Positions 25,787 to 33,479 are shown, counted from the stretch's first letter. The stretch is 49,127 nucleotides of DNA from Burkholderia sp. IMCC1007 (GCF_027257875.1 NZ_JAPVQY010000060.1:1-49127), one strand, 5' to 3'. Translations and numbers: made by a program. The notes: generated by a model from the letters alone, not told the origin.

Positions 25787-27082
25787 TCAGTGCGCGGGCG
25801 TCAGCGTCGTCCGGTGGCGGCGATACAGCGCGAAGGTCGCGAGCAGCGCGCACACCGCGGCGAGGCTCATCCAGTAGCCCGGCGCGGCCTTGTCGCCGGT
25901 CATGTGGATCAGCGCGGTCGAGATCGCGGGCGTGAAGCCGCCGAACACGGCGGTGGCGAGGCTGTACGCGAGCGAGAAGCCCGCCACGCGCACTTCCACC
26001 GGCATCACTTCCGCCAGCGCGACGATCATCGCGCCGTTGTAGATCCCGTACATGAACGACAGCCACAGCAGCACCAGCAGCATGTTGACGAACGACGGCG
26101 CGTGCGCGAGCAGCGACAGCGCCGGGTACGCGGTCGCGATCGCGAGCACGGTCATGCCGACGAGCAGCGGCCGGCGGCCGATGCGGTCCGACAGCGCACC
26201 GCCGATCGGCAGCCAGATGAAGTTCGATACGCCCACGCACAGCGTGACGAGCAGGCTGTCGGCGGTACTCAGGTGCAGGACCGTCTTGCCGAAGGTCGGC
26301 GCGTAGACCGTGATCAGGTAGAAGCTCGTGGTGGTCATCGCGACCAGCATCATGCCGGCGATCACGACGCCCCAGTTGCGTGCCAGCGTACCGAACACTT
26401 CCTTCATGCCCGGCCGATGCCGGCGCGCGGTGTATTCCTGCGTTTCCTCCAGCTTGCGGCGCAGCATGAAGATGAACGGCACGATCGTGCAGCCGACGAA
26501 GAACGGCACGCGCCATCCCCACGACGCGATGGCCGACGCACTGAGCCACTGATTGAGCGCGAAGCCGATGCCGGCCGCGACGACGATCGCGACCTGCTGG
26601 CTGGCGGACTGCCAGCTCGTGAAGAAACCCTTGCGGCCGGGGGTAGCCATTTCGGCGAGATAGACCGACACGCCGCCGAGCTCGGCGCCCGCCGAGAAGC
26701 CCTGCAGCAGTCGCCCGAGCAGCACGAGCGCGGGTGCGAGCAGGCCGATCGTCGCGTAGCCCGGGACGAACGCGATCAGGATGGTGCCGCTCGCCATGAT
26801 GGCCAGCGTGACGATCAGGCCCTTGCGACGGCCGACCTCGTCGATGTATGCGCCCAGCACGATCGCGCCCAGCGGCCGCATCAGGAAGCCGGCGCCGAAC
26901 ACGGCGAACGTCATCATCAACGATGCGAACTCGCTGGCGGCGGGGAAGAATACGGCGGAGATCTGTGTCGCGTAGAAGCCGAACAGGAAGAAGTCGAACT
27001 GCTCGAGGAAGTTACCGGCCGTCACGCGGAATACCGCGGCGGCCTTCGAACGTCCGGTCGGAAGGCTGGGGGAGGGGTGCAT
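25787..27082 (-). CDS. MFS transporter, metabolite:H+ symporter (citrate/tricarballylate-like)
   Basis: 431 residues with twelve predicted membrane spans. It begins VTAGNFLEQFDFFLFGFYATQIS, a start typical of the MHS family (citrate, shikimate, tricarballylate, proline/betaine). The loop 2-3 motif appears as GAYIDEVGRRKGL and its repeat as GALSDRIGRRPLL; the GRLLQGFSAGAELGGVSVYLAE segment is also family-typical. Start 27082 was chosen because TGGAG lies just upstream; the longer frame adds a non-conserved extension. It is probably co-transcribed with the ModA-like gene; uptake of a carboxylate is the likely job. Confidence 0.9.
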   Translation of the reverse strand: MHPSPSLPTGRSKAAAVFRVTAGNFLEQFDFFLFGFYATQISAVFFPAASEFASLMMTFAVFGAGFLMRPLGAIVLGAYIDEVGRRKGLIVTLAIMASGTILIAFVPGYATIGLLAPALVLLGRLLQGFSAGAELGGVSVYLAEMATPGRKGFFTSWQSASQQVAIVVAAGIGFALNQWLSASAIASWGWRVPFFVGCTIVPFIFMLRRKLEETQEYTARRHRPGMKEVFGTLARNWGVVIAGMMLVAMTTTSFYLITVYAPTFGKTVLHLSTADSLLVTLCVGVSNFIWLPIGGALSDRIGRRPLLVGMTVLAIATAYPALSLLAHAPSFVNMLLVLLWLSFMYGIYNGAMIVALAEVMPVEVRVAGFSLAYSLATAVFGGFTPAISTALIHMTGDKAAPGYWMSLAAVCALLATFALYRRHRTTLTPAH

Positions 27083-27308
27083 CAGGGTGTCTCCAGGAAA
27101 TCGGAAAAATGCGCGAGGCAGCGGTTGATTGTCGTTTGCGCAATGTTCGCCCGGAGACGTTGAAACGATAAGTGCGATTTTTGGAAGAATTGATGCTGTG
27201 GGATTATCAATCAGGCGCCGCGCGCGGGGCCGGATCGCGGCACTTGGCGAGGCCAGCCCTGACGACCAATACGAGCGTCGCCCGGCGGGTCGCTGATCCC
27301 GCGCACGC

Positions 27309-27332
27309 AAAAAAGCCCCGCTTGCGCGGGGC
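27309..27332 (-). terminator. Rho-independent terminator of the CBS-PRC operon
   Basis: GCCCCGC (27315-27321), loop TTGC, GCGGGGC (27326-27332). On the minus strand the stem is followed by six T (A-tract 27309-27314 on plus). It lies 34 bases after the PRC-barrel stop. Confidence 0.88.
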
Positions 27333-27365
27333 GTGTCGGCTAATACACCGGCAAATCGTGAATGC

Positions 27366-27851
27366 TCAAAGGCGCGGATCGCGCGCGCGCGGGTCGTTCA
27401 GGTCCTCGGTCGGGTCCGTCAGCCCGAGCTCGTCGCCGGCGCTCCAGTACGGCGTGCTGCCGTAGTACTCGTGCAGCGGCTGGGCCCATTGCGGGTCCGC
27501 CATCGCCGGCCAGTGATCCTTGTCGAAGCCCGGCGCGTTGCGGATCCGCTCGGACGATACCGACAGCAGGAAGCACTTGCGTTCGGTATCGAGCGTGAGC
27601 GCGCTCCATGGAATCGCGAGCAGCTTGTCGCCGATGCCGAGCAGGCCGCCGCTCGACAGCACGGCATACGCGACGCGGCCCGAGCGTACGTCGAGCATGA
27701 TGTCCTTGATCTTCCCGACGTCGTCGCCATCGGTCGTATAGACCTTGTTGCCTTCCAGCGTGTCGGCCGCCATCACGTCCGGGCCGGGGCCGGCTGCGGT
27801 CGCGGCGCCCTTGCCGACGATGCGGGTCTGTCCTTGATCGGGAGTCTGCAT
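27366..27851 (-). CDS. PRC-barrel domain protein
   Basis: 161 residues. A Gly/Ala-rich head, then a PRC barrel (about 28-105): GNKVYTTDGDDVGKIKDIMLDVRSGRVAYAVLSSGGLLGIGDKLLAIPWSAL. The C-terminal tail (DPQWAQPLHEYYGSTPYW) is typical of Burkholderia PRC-barrel stress proteins. PRC barrels bind partners in photosynthetic and RNA-processing complexes; here the function is unknown. GGAGG precedes the ATG. Second gene of an operon with the CBS protein, ending at the terminator 27309-27332. Confidence 0.9.
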   Translation of the reverse strand: MQTPDQGQTRIVGKGAATAAGPGPDVMAADTLEGNKVYTTDGDDVGKIKDIMLDVRSGRVAYAVLSSGGLLGIGDKLLAIPWSALTLDTERKCFLLSVSSERIRNAPGFDKDHWPAMADPQWAQPLHEYYGSTPYWSAGDELGLTDPTEDLNDPRARDPRL

Positions 27852-27936
27852 GGTTGTCCTCCTGGCTGCATGGAGCGCGACCTTGCCCGGAGCGGGCGGT
27901 CGCGCGGGTTATCGGGGCGAAGCGGGAATCGCTCCG

Positions 27937-28368
27937 TCACGTCTGCTTCGGTTGCGACACGCCTTCCAGCGTGTCCGCGATGTCGTCGCGCGCCGGGCCG
28001 GCCGTGCGCGTCGCGATGTCCGCGAGCGACAGCATGCCGACGAGGCGCCTGTCGTGATCGACGACGGGCAGCCGGCGCAACTGCGCGTCGGCCATGTAGT
28101 GCTGGATCTCGTCCAGCGAATCGTCCTCGAAACACCATTCGATCGGGCCCGACGCCACCTCGTGCACGCGCGTTTCGGGCGGCTTGCCGGCCGAGATCGC
28201 GCGCACCGCGAGGTCGCGGTCGGTGAGCATCCCGATCAGCCGGTTGTTGTCGCACACGGGCAGCGCGCCGATGTCGTAGCGCTCCATCAGTTGTGCTGCA
28301 TGACGGATTGAATCGGTCGGCGCGATGCGCACGACGTCCTGCGACATGATTTCGTTGACGCGATGCAT
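27937..28368 (-). CDS. Tandem CBS-domain protein
   Basis: 143 residues, two CBS motifs (about 1-60 and 72-130): VNEIMSQDVVRIAPTDSIRHAA, IGALPVCDNNRLIGMLTDRDLAVRA, then RRLPVVDHDRRLVGMLSLADIA. Stand-alone CBS pairs bind adenine nucleotides and often act as energy or stress sensors. AAGGAG lies before the ATG. First gene of the CBS-PRC unit downstream of a near-consensus -24/-12 site at 28424-28441. Confidence 0.93.
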   Translation of the reverse strand: MHRVNEIMSQDVVRIAPTDSIRHAAQLMERYDIGALPVCDNNRLIGMLTDRDLAVRAISAGKPPETRVHEVASGPIEWCFEDDSLDEIQHYMADAQLRRLPVVDHDRRLVGMLSLADIATRTAGPARDDIADTLEGVSQPKQT

Positions 28369-28423
28369 GAAGCTCTCCTTATGGGTTGAATGCGGGCCGT
28401 CGGGTTCAGCGCGCGTTCAGGTT

Positions 28424-28441
28424 CAGCAAGCGGCGTGCCGT
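28424..28441 (-). promoter_or_regulatory. Sigma-54 promoter candidate, CBS-PRC operon
   Basis: Minus strand ACGGCACGCCGCTTGCTG: perfect GGCAC/-24 and CTTGC/-12 with 10 bases between. Predicted start about 28415; ATG at 28368. Confidence 0.8.
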
Positions 28442-28466
28442 GCGTGCCGCATGCGCGCTTGCGGCG

Positions 28467-28550
28467 TCACCGCGCTCACCGCGCTCACCGCGCTCACTCC
28501 GCTCACTCCGCTCACCGCGCTCACTCCGCTCACTCCGCTCACTCCGCTCA
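28467..28550. repeat. Tandem 9-bp repeat (TCACCGCGC / TCACTCCGC)
   Basis: Nine full units at 28467-28547 plus the start of a tenth. Order: three TCACCGCGC, two TCACTCCGC, one TCACCGCGC, three TCACTCCGC. Read on the minus strand each unit contains TGA in the frame of the adjacent gene, whose real stop codon is the TCA at 28548-28550, that is, the first triplet of the tenth unit. Confidence 0.93.
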
Positions 28551-28802
28551 CTCGTCGCGGCGTTTCGCCGGGTCCTGCCACGGGCCGTCGTCGTGCGTGC
28601 CCGGGGGCGTGTCGGGCTCGATCCGCGTGACGCCGCCGGTCGCGGGCGGGTCGCTTGCCGGAAACGTGTCCTCGAGCTGCTTGTCGATGTGCCGCTCCGA
28701 GTGGCGCGTCTTCGTATGGTCCTGGTCCTTCAGCGGCGGCGACTGATCGCGCTGCGGCGCGTCCGACGGCGTGGCTTTGCCGGACCGGGTCGAATCCTTC
28801 AT
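28548..28802 (-). CDS. Small hydrophilic hypothetical protein
   Basis: 84 residues, very rich in Asp, Lys, Arg, Pro and Ser, no hydrophobic segment, probably disordered. The core HSERHIDKQLEDTFPASDPPATGG resembles the short (D/E)TFPASDP motif found in small conserved proteobacterial proteins of unknown function. Start ATG 28802 follows a GGAG; an upstream -24/-12 site (28841-28858) fits that start. Its stop codon is inside the tandem repeat. Function unknown; by context a small stress-induced protein. Confidence 0.78.
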   Translation of the reverse strand: MKDSTRSGKATPSDAPQRDQSPPLKDQDHTKTRHSERHIDKQLEDTFPASDPPATGGVTRIEPDTPPGTHDDGPWQDPAKRRDE

Positions 28803-28840
28803 GGCGAGGCTCCGTATCGGTGACGATGACGGGCCTGATG

Positions 28841-28858
28841 TCGCAACCGGCGTGCCCA
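28841..28858 (-). promoter_or_regulatory. Sigma-54 promoter candidate, 84-aa gene (divergent pair)
   Basis: Minus strand TGGGCACGCCGGTTGCGA: GGCAC/-24, GTTGC/-12, spacing 10. Its -24 GG (28855-28856) lies 14 bases from that of the plus-strand promoter (28870). Confidence 0.78.
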
Positions 28859-28867
28859 TAGTGGGCG

Positions 28868-28885
28868 ACGGCACACGACTTGCCG
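28868..28885 (+). promoter_or_regulatory. Sigma-54 promoter candidate, 100-aa gene (divergent pair)
   Basis: ACGGCACACGACTTGCCG: GGCAC/-24, CTTGC/-12, spacing 10. ATG at 28956. Between them lies TGACAACGTGCGCTGTG, which has an ACA...TGT inverted pair. Confidence 0.78.
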
Positions 28886-28955
28886 CAGCGCGGGTAATGA
28901 CAACGTGCGCTGTGCGATGAAGCGCCGCGCCACACGCAATCACACGGGAGGCACG

Positions 28956-29258
28956 ATGACGATTCCGAAACGGCGGCCAGGCGTGCGTTACGAAGTCAAC
29001 GTATGCGGCGGCGGATTCGATTCGGTGAAGAGCCACTTCAGCGCATGGAAACAGGAGCCGCTGATCTACCGGCCCGATCGCCGGATGTTCGAGGGCAAGA
29101 ACGACGTGCGGCCGCTGGACGAGACGTTCTCATCGACCGAGCGCGCGCGTTTCGCGCTGCAGCGCGCGTGCGATCCGGGCGACTCGTATGCGCTCGCGGC
29201 GCGGGTGCGCGACGACGGCCGCGAGCTGTGGCTCGTGATGGCGGCCTACGACGTCTAG
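28956..29258 (+). CDS. Small conserved hypothetical protein
   Basis: 100 residues, soluble, no known motif that I recognise. It begins MTIPKRRPGVRYEVNVCGGGF and has a compact mixed alpha/beta pattern, including SSTERARFALQRACDPG and a C-terminal ELWLVMAAYDV strand. GGGAGG precedes the ATG. It is transcribed divergently from the 84-aa gene, each from its own sigma-54-like site. A small stress-regulon protein by context. Confidence 0.75.
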   Translation: MTIPKRRPGVRYEVNVCGGGFDSVKSHFSAWKQEPLIYRPDRRMFEGKNDVRPLDETFSSTERARFALQRACDPGDSYALAARVRDDGRELWLVMAAYDV

Positions 29259-29283
29259 CGTGATGCGATTGAAAGTTTTGCAG
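29259..29283 (+). promoter_or_regulatory. Candidate activator-binding site, copy 1
   Basis: The 3' part at 29269-29283 reads TTGAAAGTTTTGCAG and matches the 25-bp elements at 42916 and 44069 (shared TTGAAA-n2-TTTGCAG); the 5' part is diverged. It lies about 75 bases upstream of the -24/-12 site at 29356. Confidence 0.5.
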
Positions 29284-29353
29284 CGCGCGGTGTAGCGAAG
29301 GCATGGCGCACCGGATCGCCGGATGCAGGCGCGGGTGCCTGCCGCGCCGCCGG

Positions 29354-29371
29354 ACGGCACACGGCTTGCGG
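29354..29371 (+). promoter_or_regulatory. Sigma-54 promoter candidate, 29441-30967 operon
   Basis: ACGGCACACGGCTTGCGG: GGCAC/-24, CTTGC/-12, spacing 10. Predicted start about 29381; first ATG 29441. Confidence 0.78.
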
Positions 29372-29440
29372 ACCGTTACGGTACAGCCGCGCACGCGGTG
29401 CAGGACGATCTCGTCAGGACAACGCAACGACCGAAAGCTC

Positions 29441-29710
29441 ATGCAGATCAAACCCGACCCCACTGCGTCGCTGCACCGGCCCGAGCCGCCGGTGCCCGAC
29501 GTCGAACCGGACCCGACGCCCGAGCCGGACCAGGTGCCGCCCGGGATGCCCGAGCCGTTTCGCGATCCGGAGGGCGACCCGCCCGAGCGCCGGCCGCCGG
29601 AGCGCGAGCCGCCGGACGAACCGCCGTCACGGGCGCCGCCGATCCATACCGCTGACGGGCGTCGCACGCGCGGCGTTCGTCACATCACATCACAGGAGGG
29701 CCCACGATGA
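29441..29710 (+). CDS. Proline/acid-rich small protein
   Basis: 89 residues, about one third proline, with PEPDQVPPGMPEPFRDPEG-like stretches; strongly disordered. No known domain. Evidence that it is real: a strong -24/-12 site sits 72 bases before the ATG, and its stop overlaps the next start in the ATGA arrangement. Against it: the Shine-Dalgarno is poor and the codon pattern is dominated by CCG/GAG, so an antisense frame is also open. Confidence 0.55.
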   Translation: MQIKPDPTASLHRPEPPVPDVEPDPTPEPDQVPPGMPEPFRDPEGDPPERRPPEREPPDEPPSRAPPIHTADGRRTRGVRHITSQEGPR

Positions 29711-30018
29711 GTATCCGCGTGAAACCCGGCATGTTGCGCGACGTCGCCGAGACGCTCGGCCGTCATTTCGAGGCGCGTGCGATGCCGTTCCATGTCGAGG
29801 AGCAGCCGGCCGGCGCGTTGCATATCGGCTTTCGCGTCGACGGCCATCCGGCGTCGCTCACGGTGACGTTCGACGACGACGCGTTTGCCGCGCTCGAACG
29901 CGCCGGGATCGAGCAGCAGCGCGGCGCGCTGACGCGTGTCGCGGCCGAATTCGACGCGATGATGGCGCGTCGCGCGCCGACTGCGTATGCGGGGGATTTT
30001 CATTTCAACCGGCTATGA
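29707..30018 (+). CDS. Small conserved hypothetical protein
   Basis: 103 residues, soluble. It looks like a compact alpha/beta domain: VKPGMLRDVAETLGRHFEARA, then GALHIGFRVDGHPASLTVTFDDDAFAALE and a C-terminal helix. In general shape it recalls the small DUF3022-like proteins at 33093 and 42433 (a sugar-free strand pattern followed by helices), but the similarity is too weak to call homology. GGAGG lies 6 bases before the ATG. Function unknown. Confidence 0.72.
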   Translation: MSIRVKPGMLRDVAETLGRHFEARAMPFHVEEQPAGALHIGFRVDGHPASLTVTFDDDAFAALERAGIEQQRGALTRVAAEFDAMMARRAPTAYAGDFHFNRL

Positions 30019-30076
30019 GCCGTGCCGCATCGGCCGGCCCGCCGCCGACTCCATCCAGACTCCAGGGAGGCATCCG

Positions 30077-30400
30077 ATGAAACCGATCCAGACGATCCGC
30101 GTGGGCGTGTGTGCATTCGCGGCCGCATGCGCGCTGGGCGCATGCACGCAACCGCAGTCACCCTACGGCTCGCGTGGTGCGCCGCCGGCACCGCCCGACG
30201 GCCACGGCGCGTCGCCGACCACGACGATGCCGGACGCGAACACGCGCTACGACACGCGCCCGTCGCCGCACAACATGATGCCGCCGGGCGCGACCGGCGG
30301 CGAGACGGCCGACGTGCCGCCGCCGGGGCCGAACGGCGCGCAGGACGCGCCGAGCAACGCCAAGCCGATGCCGGGCACGCCGCCGCTAATGCAGTACTGA
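30077..30400 (+). CDS. Small lipoprotein, proline-rich
   Basis: 107 residues. Signal peptide with lipobox LGAC; the lipidated Cys is C23. The mature part is low-complexity and rich in Pro, Gly, Asn and Asp (DANTRYDTRPSPHNMMPPG), with no recognisable domain. Residue 24 is Thr, which does not suggest inner-membrane retention, so outer-membrane anchoring is likely. GGGAGG precedes the ATG. Third gene of the operon starting at 29441. Confidence 0.82.
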   Translation: MKPIQTIRVGVCAFAAACALGACTQPQSPYGSRGAPPAPPDGHGASPTTTMPDANTRYDTRPSPHNMMPPGATGGETADVPPPGPNGAQDAPSNAKPMPGTPPLMQY

Positions 30401-30457
30401 CGCGCGACGGGGCATGCGCCGCATCGATCCCGTTCAACGACGCGCCGGAGGGCCGCG

Positions 30458-30967
30458 ATGGCGAACCCGCACGAACACCTGGAAGACTGGCTGCGCGACG
30501 CGTATGCGATGGAGCGCGAGGCCGCGACGCTGCTCGACGCGCAGATCGCGCGCGTCGGCCACTACCCGCTGCTGCAGGATCGCCTGCGCATGCATCGGGA
30601 GGACACGCGCGCGCAGCAGGCGCTCGTCGAAGCGTGCCTGCAGCGGCTCGGCACGGTGCCGTCCGCGTTGAAGGACTTCGCGGCGCACGTCGCGGCATAC
30701 GGTCAGGCGGCGAGCGCGATGCTCGCGAGCGACGAGGTCGTGAAGGCCGCGATGGCCACCTATGCGTTCGAGCAGGTCGAGATCGCCGCGTACACCGCGC
30801 TCGTTGCGGCCGCTGGAGCAGCCGGCGAGGACGAGATTCGTGCGTGCTGCGAACGGATCCTGCAGCAGGAGCGCGACATGGCGGCGTGGCTGTTGCGCCA
30901 TCTGCCGGAGCTGACCGTCGCGTTTCTCGACCGCTCGGCCGTCGATCGGACCGACGCGAAAGGCTGA
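30458..30967 (+). CDS. DUF892 (YciE/YciF-like) ferritin-like protein
   Basis: 169 residues, all-helical. The DUF892 pattern is visible: HLEDWLRDAYAMEREAATLLDAQ, LRMHREDTRAQQALVEACLQRLG, then FEQVEIAAYTALVAAAG and a final helix CERILQQERDMAAWL. Repeated Glu/His positions could form a di-iron site. YciF-type proteins are induced by stress and stationary phase; the reaction is unknown. It is the second or third ferritin-like bundle in this window (compare 18266 and 18937). GGAGGGCC precedes the ATG. Last gene before rpoN2. Confidence 0.88.
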   Translation: MANPHEHLEDWLRDAYAMEREAATLLDAQIARVGHYPLLQDRLRMHREDTRAQQALVEACLQRLGTVPSALKDFAAHVAAYGQAASAMLASDEVVKAAMATYAFEQVEIAAYTALVAAAGAAGEDEIRACCERILQQERDMAAWLLRHLPELTVAFLDRSAVDRTDAKG

Positions 30968-31132
30968 CCGCCGCGCGTGCGCAGCAGCGTCGACGCACCC
31001 CGTTTCGCGACCGGCCGAGCTGCGCGAATTCCGTGCCCCGAACTTCCCGGCGCTTGTAAAAAAGCGGCTTCCGACACCGTCGATAACGGGGCGCCAACGC
31101 GCGAGAGCCGCGCGGGACAGGGCTCGGCGGGA

Positions 31133-31150
31133 CTGGCATGCATGCTGCTT
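31133..31150 (+). promoter_or_regulatory. Sigma-54 promoter candidate, rpoN2
   Basis: CTGGCATGCATGCTGCTT: GGCAT/-24, CTGC/-12 (one mismatch to TTGC), spacing 10. It lies 47 bases before the rpoN2 ATG, which would make rpoN2 dependent on sigma-54 itself. The upstream stretch GGCGCTTGTAAAAAAG near 31051-31066 resembles the half-site at 22356. Confidence 0.6.
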
Positions 31151-31195
31151 GATAGGGGCATACGAATTCGCACACACCCCATCAGGAGAGCATCG

Positions 31196-32629
31196 ATGTC
31201 CGTCACGCTTGCGCTGCAGATGCGACAGCATCTGGCACTCACGCCGAGGCTCCAGCAGTCGCTTCGTCTGCTGCAGTTGTCTTCGCTCGAATTCCAGCAG
31301 GAATTGCGGCAGGCGCTCGACTCGAATCCATTTCTCGAAGACGGGCAGGCCGACGACGAAGTCGCCGTCGAGACGCCCGAACCCACGGCCGAAGCCGCCG
31401 CGCCCGAGGCGCCCGCCGAGCACGACGAGGTGCGCCCGCCGGACGGCGACGTGTCGTACACGGCCGCGCCCGCACCGCGCGGCGCGGGCCGCCAGGGCGA
31501 GGACGGCGGCGAGCTGTCGCCCGGCGAATGGATGGCGGCCGAGCCGTCGCTGAACCAGGCGCTGCACGATGCGCTGCGACTCTATCCGCTGAACCGGCGC
31601 GATCGCGAAGCGGCGCGCCTCGTGATCGACGCGCTCGACGATGACGGCTACCTGCGCCAGGAACTGGCCGAGCTGCGGGCCGCGGCAGACCCCGCATTAC
31701 TGCTGTCGGAACAGGATCTGTCGGTCGCGCTGCGGCTCGTGCAGATGCTCGATCGCCCCGGCATCGCCGCGCGCTCGCTGTCCGAATGCCTGACGCTGCA
31801 GCTCAACGCGATTCCCGCCGGCACGCCTGCGCTCGCGGAAGCGAAGGTGATCGCGCGCGAGCATCTGGAACGCCTCGCACGGCGCGAGACGGCCGAGATC
31901 CAGCGGCGCGTCGGCTGCAGCCAGCAGACGATGCAGGCCGCGTGCGCGCTGGTGCGCGGGCTCGATCCGCGCCCCGGCAATCACTATGGCAGCACGCGCG
32001 GCGACTACGTGGTGCCGGACGTGATCGTGCGGCAGGTGCGCGACGAATGGATCGTGACGATCAACCCGGCCGTGCTGCCGCGTGCGCGGCTGCACGAACG
32101 CTACGCGACGCTGTTCGCGCAGTCGAGCGGCGAGCGCGATTCGCCGCTCGGCCAGCAGCTGCAGGAAGCGCGCTGGCTGATCCGCAACGTGCAGAAGCGC
32201 TTCGACACGATCCAGCGCGTCGGCGAATGCATCGTCGCGCGGCAGCGCGACTTCTTCCGCTACGGCGAGATCGCGATGAAGCCGCTCGTGCTGCGCGACA
32301 TCGCCGAGGAGCTCGACCTGCACGAATCGACCGTGTCGCGCGCGACGGGCAACAAATACATGGCCACGCCGCACGGCACGTTCGAATTCAAGCACTTCTT
32401 CCCGCGCAAGCTGGAGGCCGCCGGCAAGGGCGTGTGTTCGGCGTCGGCCGCGAAGGTGCTGATCCGCGACATGATCGCGGGCGAACGGCACGACGATCCG
32501 CTGTCCGACGTCGCGCTCGCGCAGAACCTCGCGGGGCGCGGCATCCTTCTTGCGCGTCGTACCGTGACCAAGTACCGCCAGGCGATGAAGATTCCGCCGG
32601 CCGAACTCCGGCGGCGCGACGCCGCATGA
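31196..32629 (+). CDS. rpoN2: RNA polymerase sigma-54 factor (second copy, RpoN2)
   Basis: 477 residues, complete. Region I (activator-interacting) is LALQMRQHLALTPRLQQSLRLLQLSSLEFQQEL (about 5-40); an acidic Pro/Ala-rich region II follows (50-105). The core-binding domain has the expected DDDGYLRQEL and GLDPRPG motifs. The HTH is near 375 (DLHESTVSRAT) and the RpoN box reads ARRTVTKYR near 455-465. It is shorter and more divergent than typical housekeeping RpoN, which in Burkholderia lies in a conserved rpoN-hpf-ptsN cluster; none of those neighbours is here, hence a second copy (inference). Its -24/-12 promoter suggests autoregulation. DUF3008, DUF1328, catalase, Ku and LigD follow on the same strand. 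Confidence 0.94.
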   Translation: MSVTLALQMRQHLALTPRLQQSLRLLQLSSLEFQQELRQALDSNPFLEDGQADDEVAVETPEPTAEAAAPEAPAEHDEVRPPDGDVSYTAAPAPRGAGRQGEDGGELSPGEWMAAEPSLNQALHDALRLYPLNRRDREAARLVIDALDDDGYLRQELAELRAAADPALLLSEQDLSVALRLVQMLDRPGIAARSLSECLTLQLNAIPAGTPALAEAKVIAREHLERLARRETAEIQRRVGCSQQTMQAACALVRGLDPRPGNHYGSTRGDYVVPDVIVRQVRDEWIVTINPAVLPRARLHERYATLFAQSSGERDSPLGQQLQEARWLIRNVQKRFDTIQRVGECIVARQRDFFRYGEIAMKPLVLRDIAEELDLHESTVSRATGNKYMATPHGTFEFKHFFPRKLEAAGKGVCSASAAKVLIRDMIAGERHDDPLSDVALAQNLAGRGILLARRTVTKYRQAMKIPPAELRRRDAA

Positions 32630-32699
32630 CGGTGCTCCCGGTCGATCTGCGCGCCGGCCGCGTGTCGCGAGTCGCGCGCATCAACGAAAGGAGGAAATC

Positions 32700-32888
32700 A
32701 TGCCAGCGAAATCCCAGGCGCAGCAGCGCGCCGCGGGGGCCGCCCTGTCGGCCAAGCGCGGTGATACGAAAATGAAGGACCTGAAACCGCCGTCGAAATC
32801 GATGGCCAAGTCGATGAGCGAGAAGGAGCTCGAGAAAATGGCCTCGACGCCGACCCACGGCAAACCCAAGCACAAGCACGATTCTTGA
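32700..32888 (+). CDS. DUF3008 small basic protein
   Basis: 62 residues. It begins MPAKSQAQQRAAGAALSAKRG, the hallmark of DUF3008, and ends with a Lys/His-rich tail (HGKPKHKHDS). A central SMAKSMSEKELEKMAS helix is conserved in the family. Found widely in stress-related clusters; function unknown. AAAGGAGG precedes the ATG. Lies 70 bases after rpoN2 with no promoter visible between. Confidence 0.88.
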   Translation: MPAKSQAQQRAAGAALSAKRGDTKMKDLKPPSKSMAKSMSEKELEKMASTPTHGKPKHKHDS

Positions 32889-32934
32889 CCGCACGCGACG
32901 GGCGCCCGCGGCCACTGTTCTCCAGGAGGAATTC

Positions 32935-33096
32935 ATGCTTCGATATGCCATCATCTTCTTCGTCATCGCGATCATCGCCGCCGTGTTCGGCTTCGGCGGC
33001 ATTGCGGCCGGTGCGGCCGAGATCGCCAAGATCCTGTTCTACATCTTCGTCGTGATCTTCCTGGTCACGCTGGTGCTGGGAGTCGTGCGCCGATGA
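32935..33096 (+). CDS. DUF1328 (YtjA-type) small membrane protein
   Basis: 53 residues (too short to stand out among longer frames). Two membrane helices: LRYAIIFFVIAIIAAVFGFGG and IAKILFYIFVVIFLVTLVLGV, joined by GIAAGAAEI. The FGFGGIA loop is the DUF1328 signature. Inner-membrane protein induced by envelope stress in enterobacteria. CAGGAGG precedes the ATG; its stop overlaps the next start (ATGA). Confidence 0.9.
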   Translation: MLRYAIIFFVIAIIAAVFGFGGIAAGAAEIAKILFYIFVVIFLVTLVLGVVRR

Positions 33097-33479
33097 CGGT
33101 GTCGCCCGACCGTTCGCAGCGCATCGCCGAACTCGAGCATGCGCTCGCGAACGGGTTTCCGTCGGAGTCGACCGTCGTCGTGCACGCGGACGACGCTTCC
33201 GGACGACTGACGATCCAGGTGTCGTGGGTGCGCGTGCCGGCCGATGAAAGCGCGCGCCAGTGGCGCTGCGTGGTCGACCTGCACTTTCATCCGGACGTGC
33301 TCGCGCGCTATGCGGCGCTCGACGCGTCCGACCGGTTGCGCGTGCGCACCCGCCTGTGCGACCTCGCACGGCGCGCGGTGGACGAGCACAAGCCGCGCGT
33401 CGAGGACGCCGAGATCGAATGCAGCGTCGAGCTCGACGTGACCGACCTCGAACTCGACCGCGCGTTGCGCGCGCCCTGA
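33093..33479 (+). CDS. Small conserved protein, DUF3022-like
   Basis: 128 residues, soluble alpha/beta. It contains GRLTIQVSWVRVP, CVVDLHFHPDVLARYAALDASDRLRVRT and a final VELDVTDLELDRAL strand/helix. It is a paralogue of the protein at 42433-42798, which has GRITFHAAWAMGP and RYADLDEGTRMRVHTM at equivalent positions. The family looks restricted to Burkholderia; I assign it to DUF3022 only tentatively. Coupled to the DUF1328 gene. Confidence 0.75.
   Translation: MTVSPDRSQRIAELEHALANGFPSESTVVVHADDASGRLTIQVSWVRVPADESARQWRCVVDLHFHPDVLARYAALDASDRLRVRTRLCDLARRAVDEHKPRVEDAEIECSVELDVTDLELDRALRAP

Noticed and set aside
27083..27308. An ATTG...CAAT inverted pair upstream of the MFS gene as a LysR operator
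   Set aside because: A T-n11-A pattern is too common at this base composition to support without a footprint.
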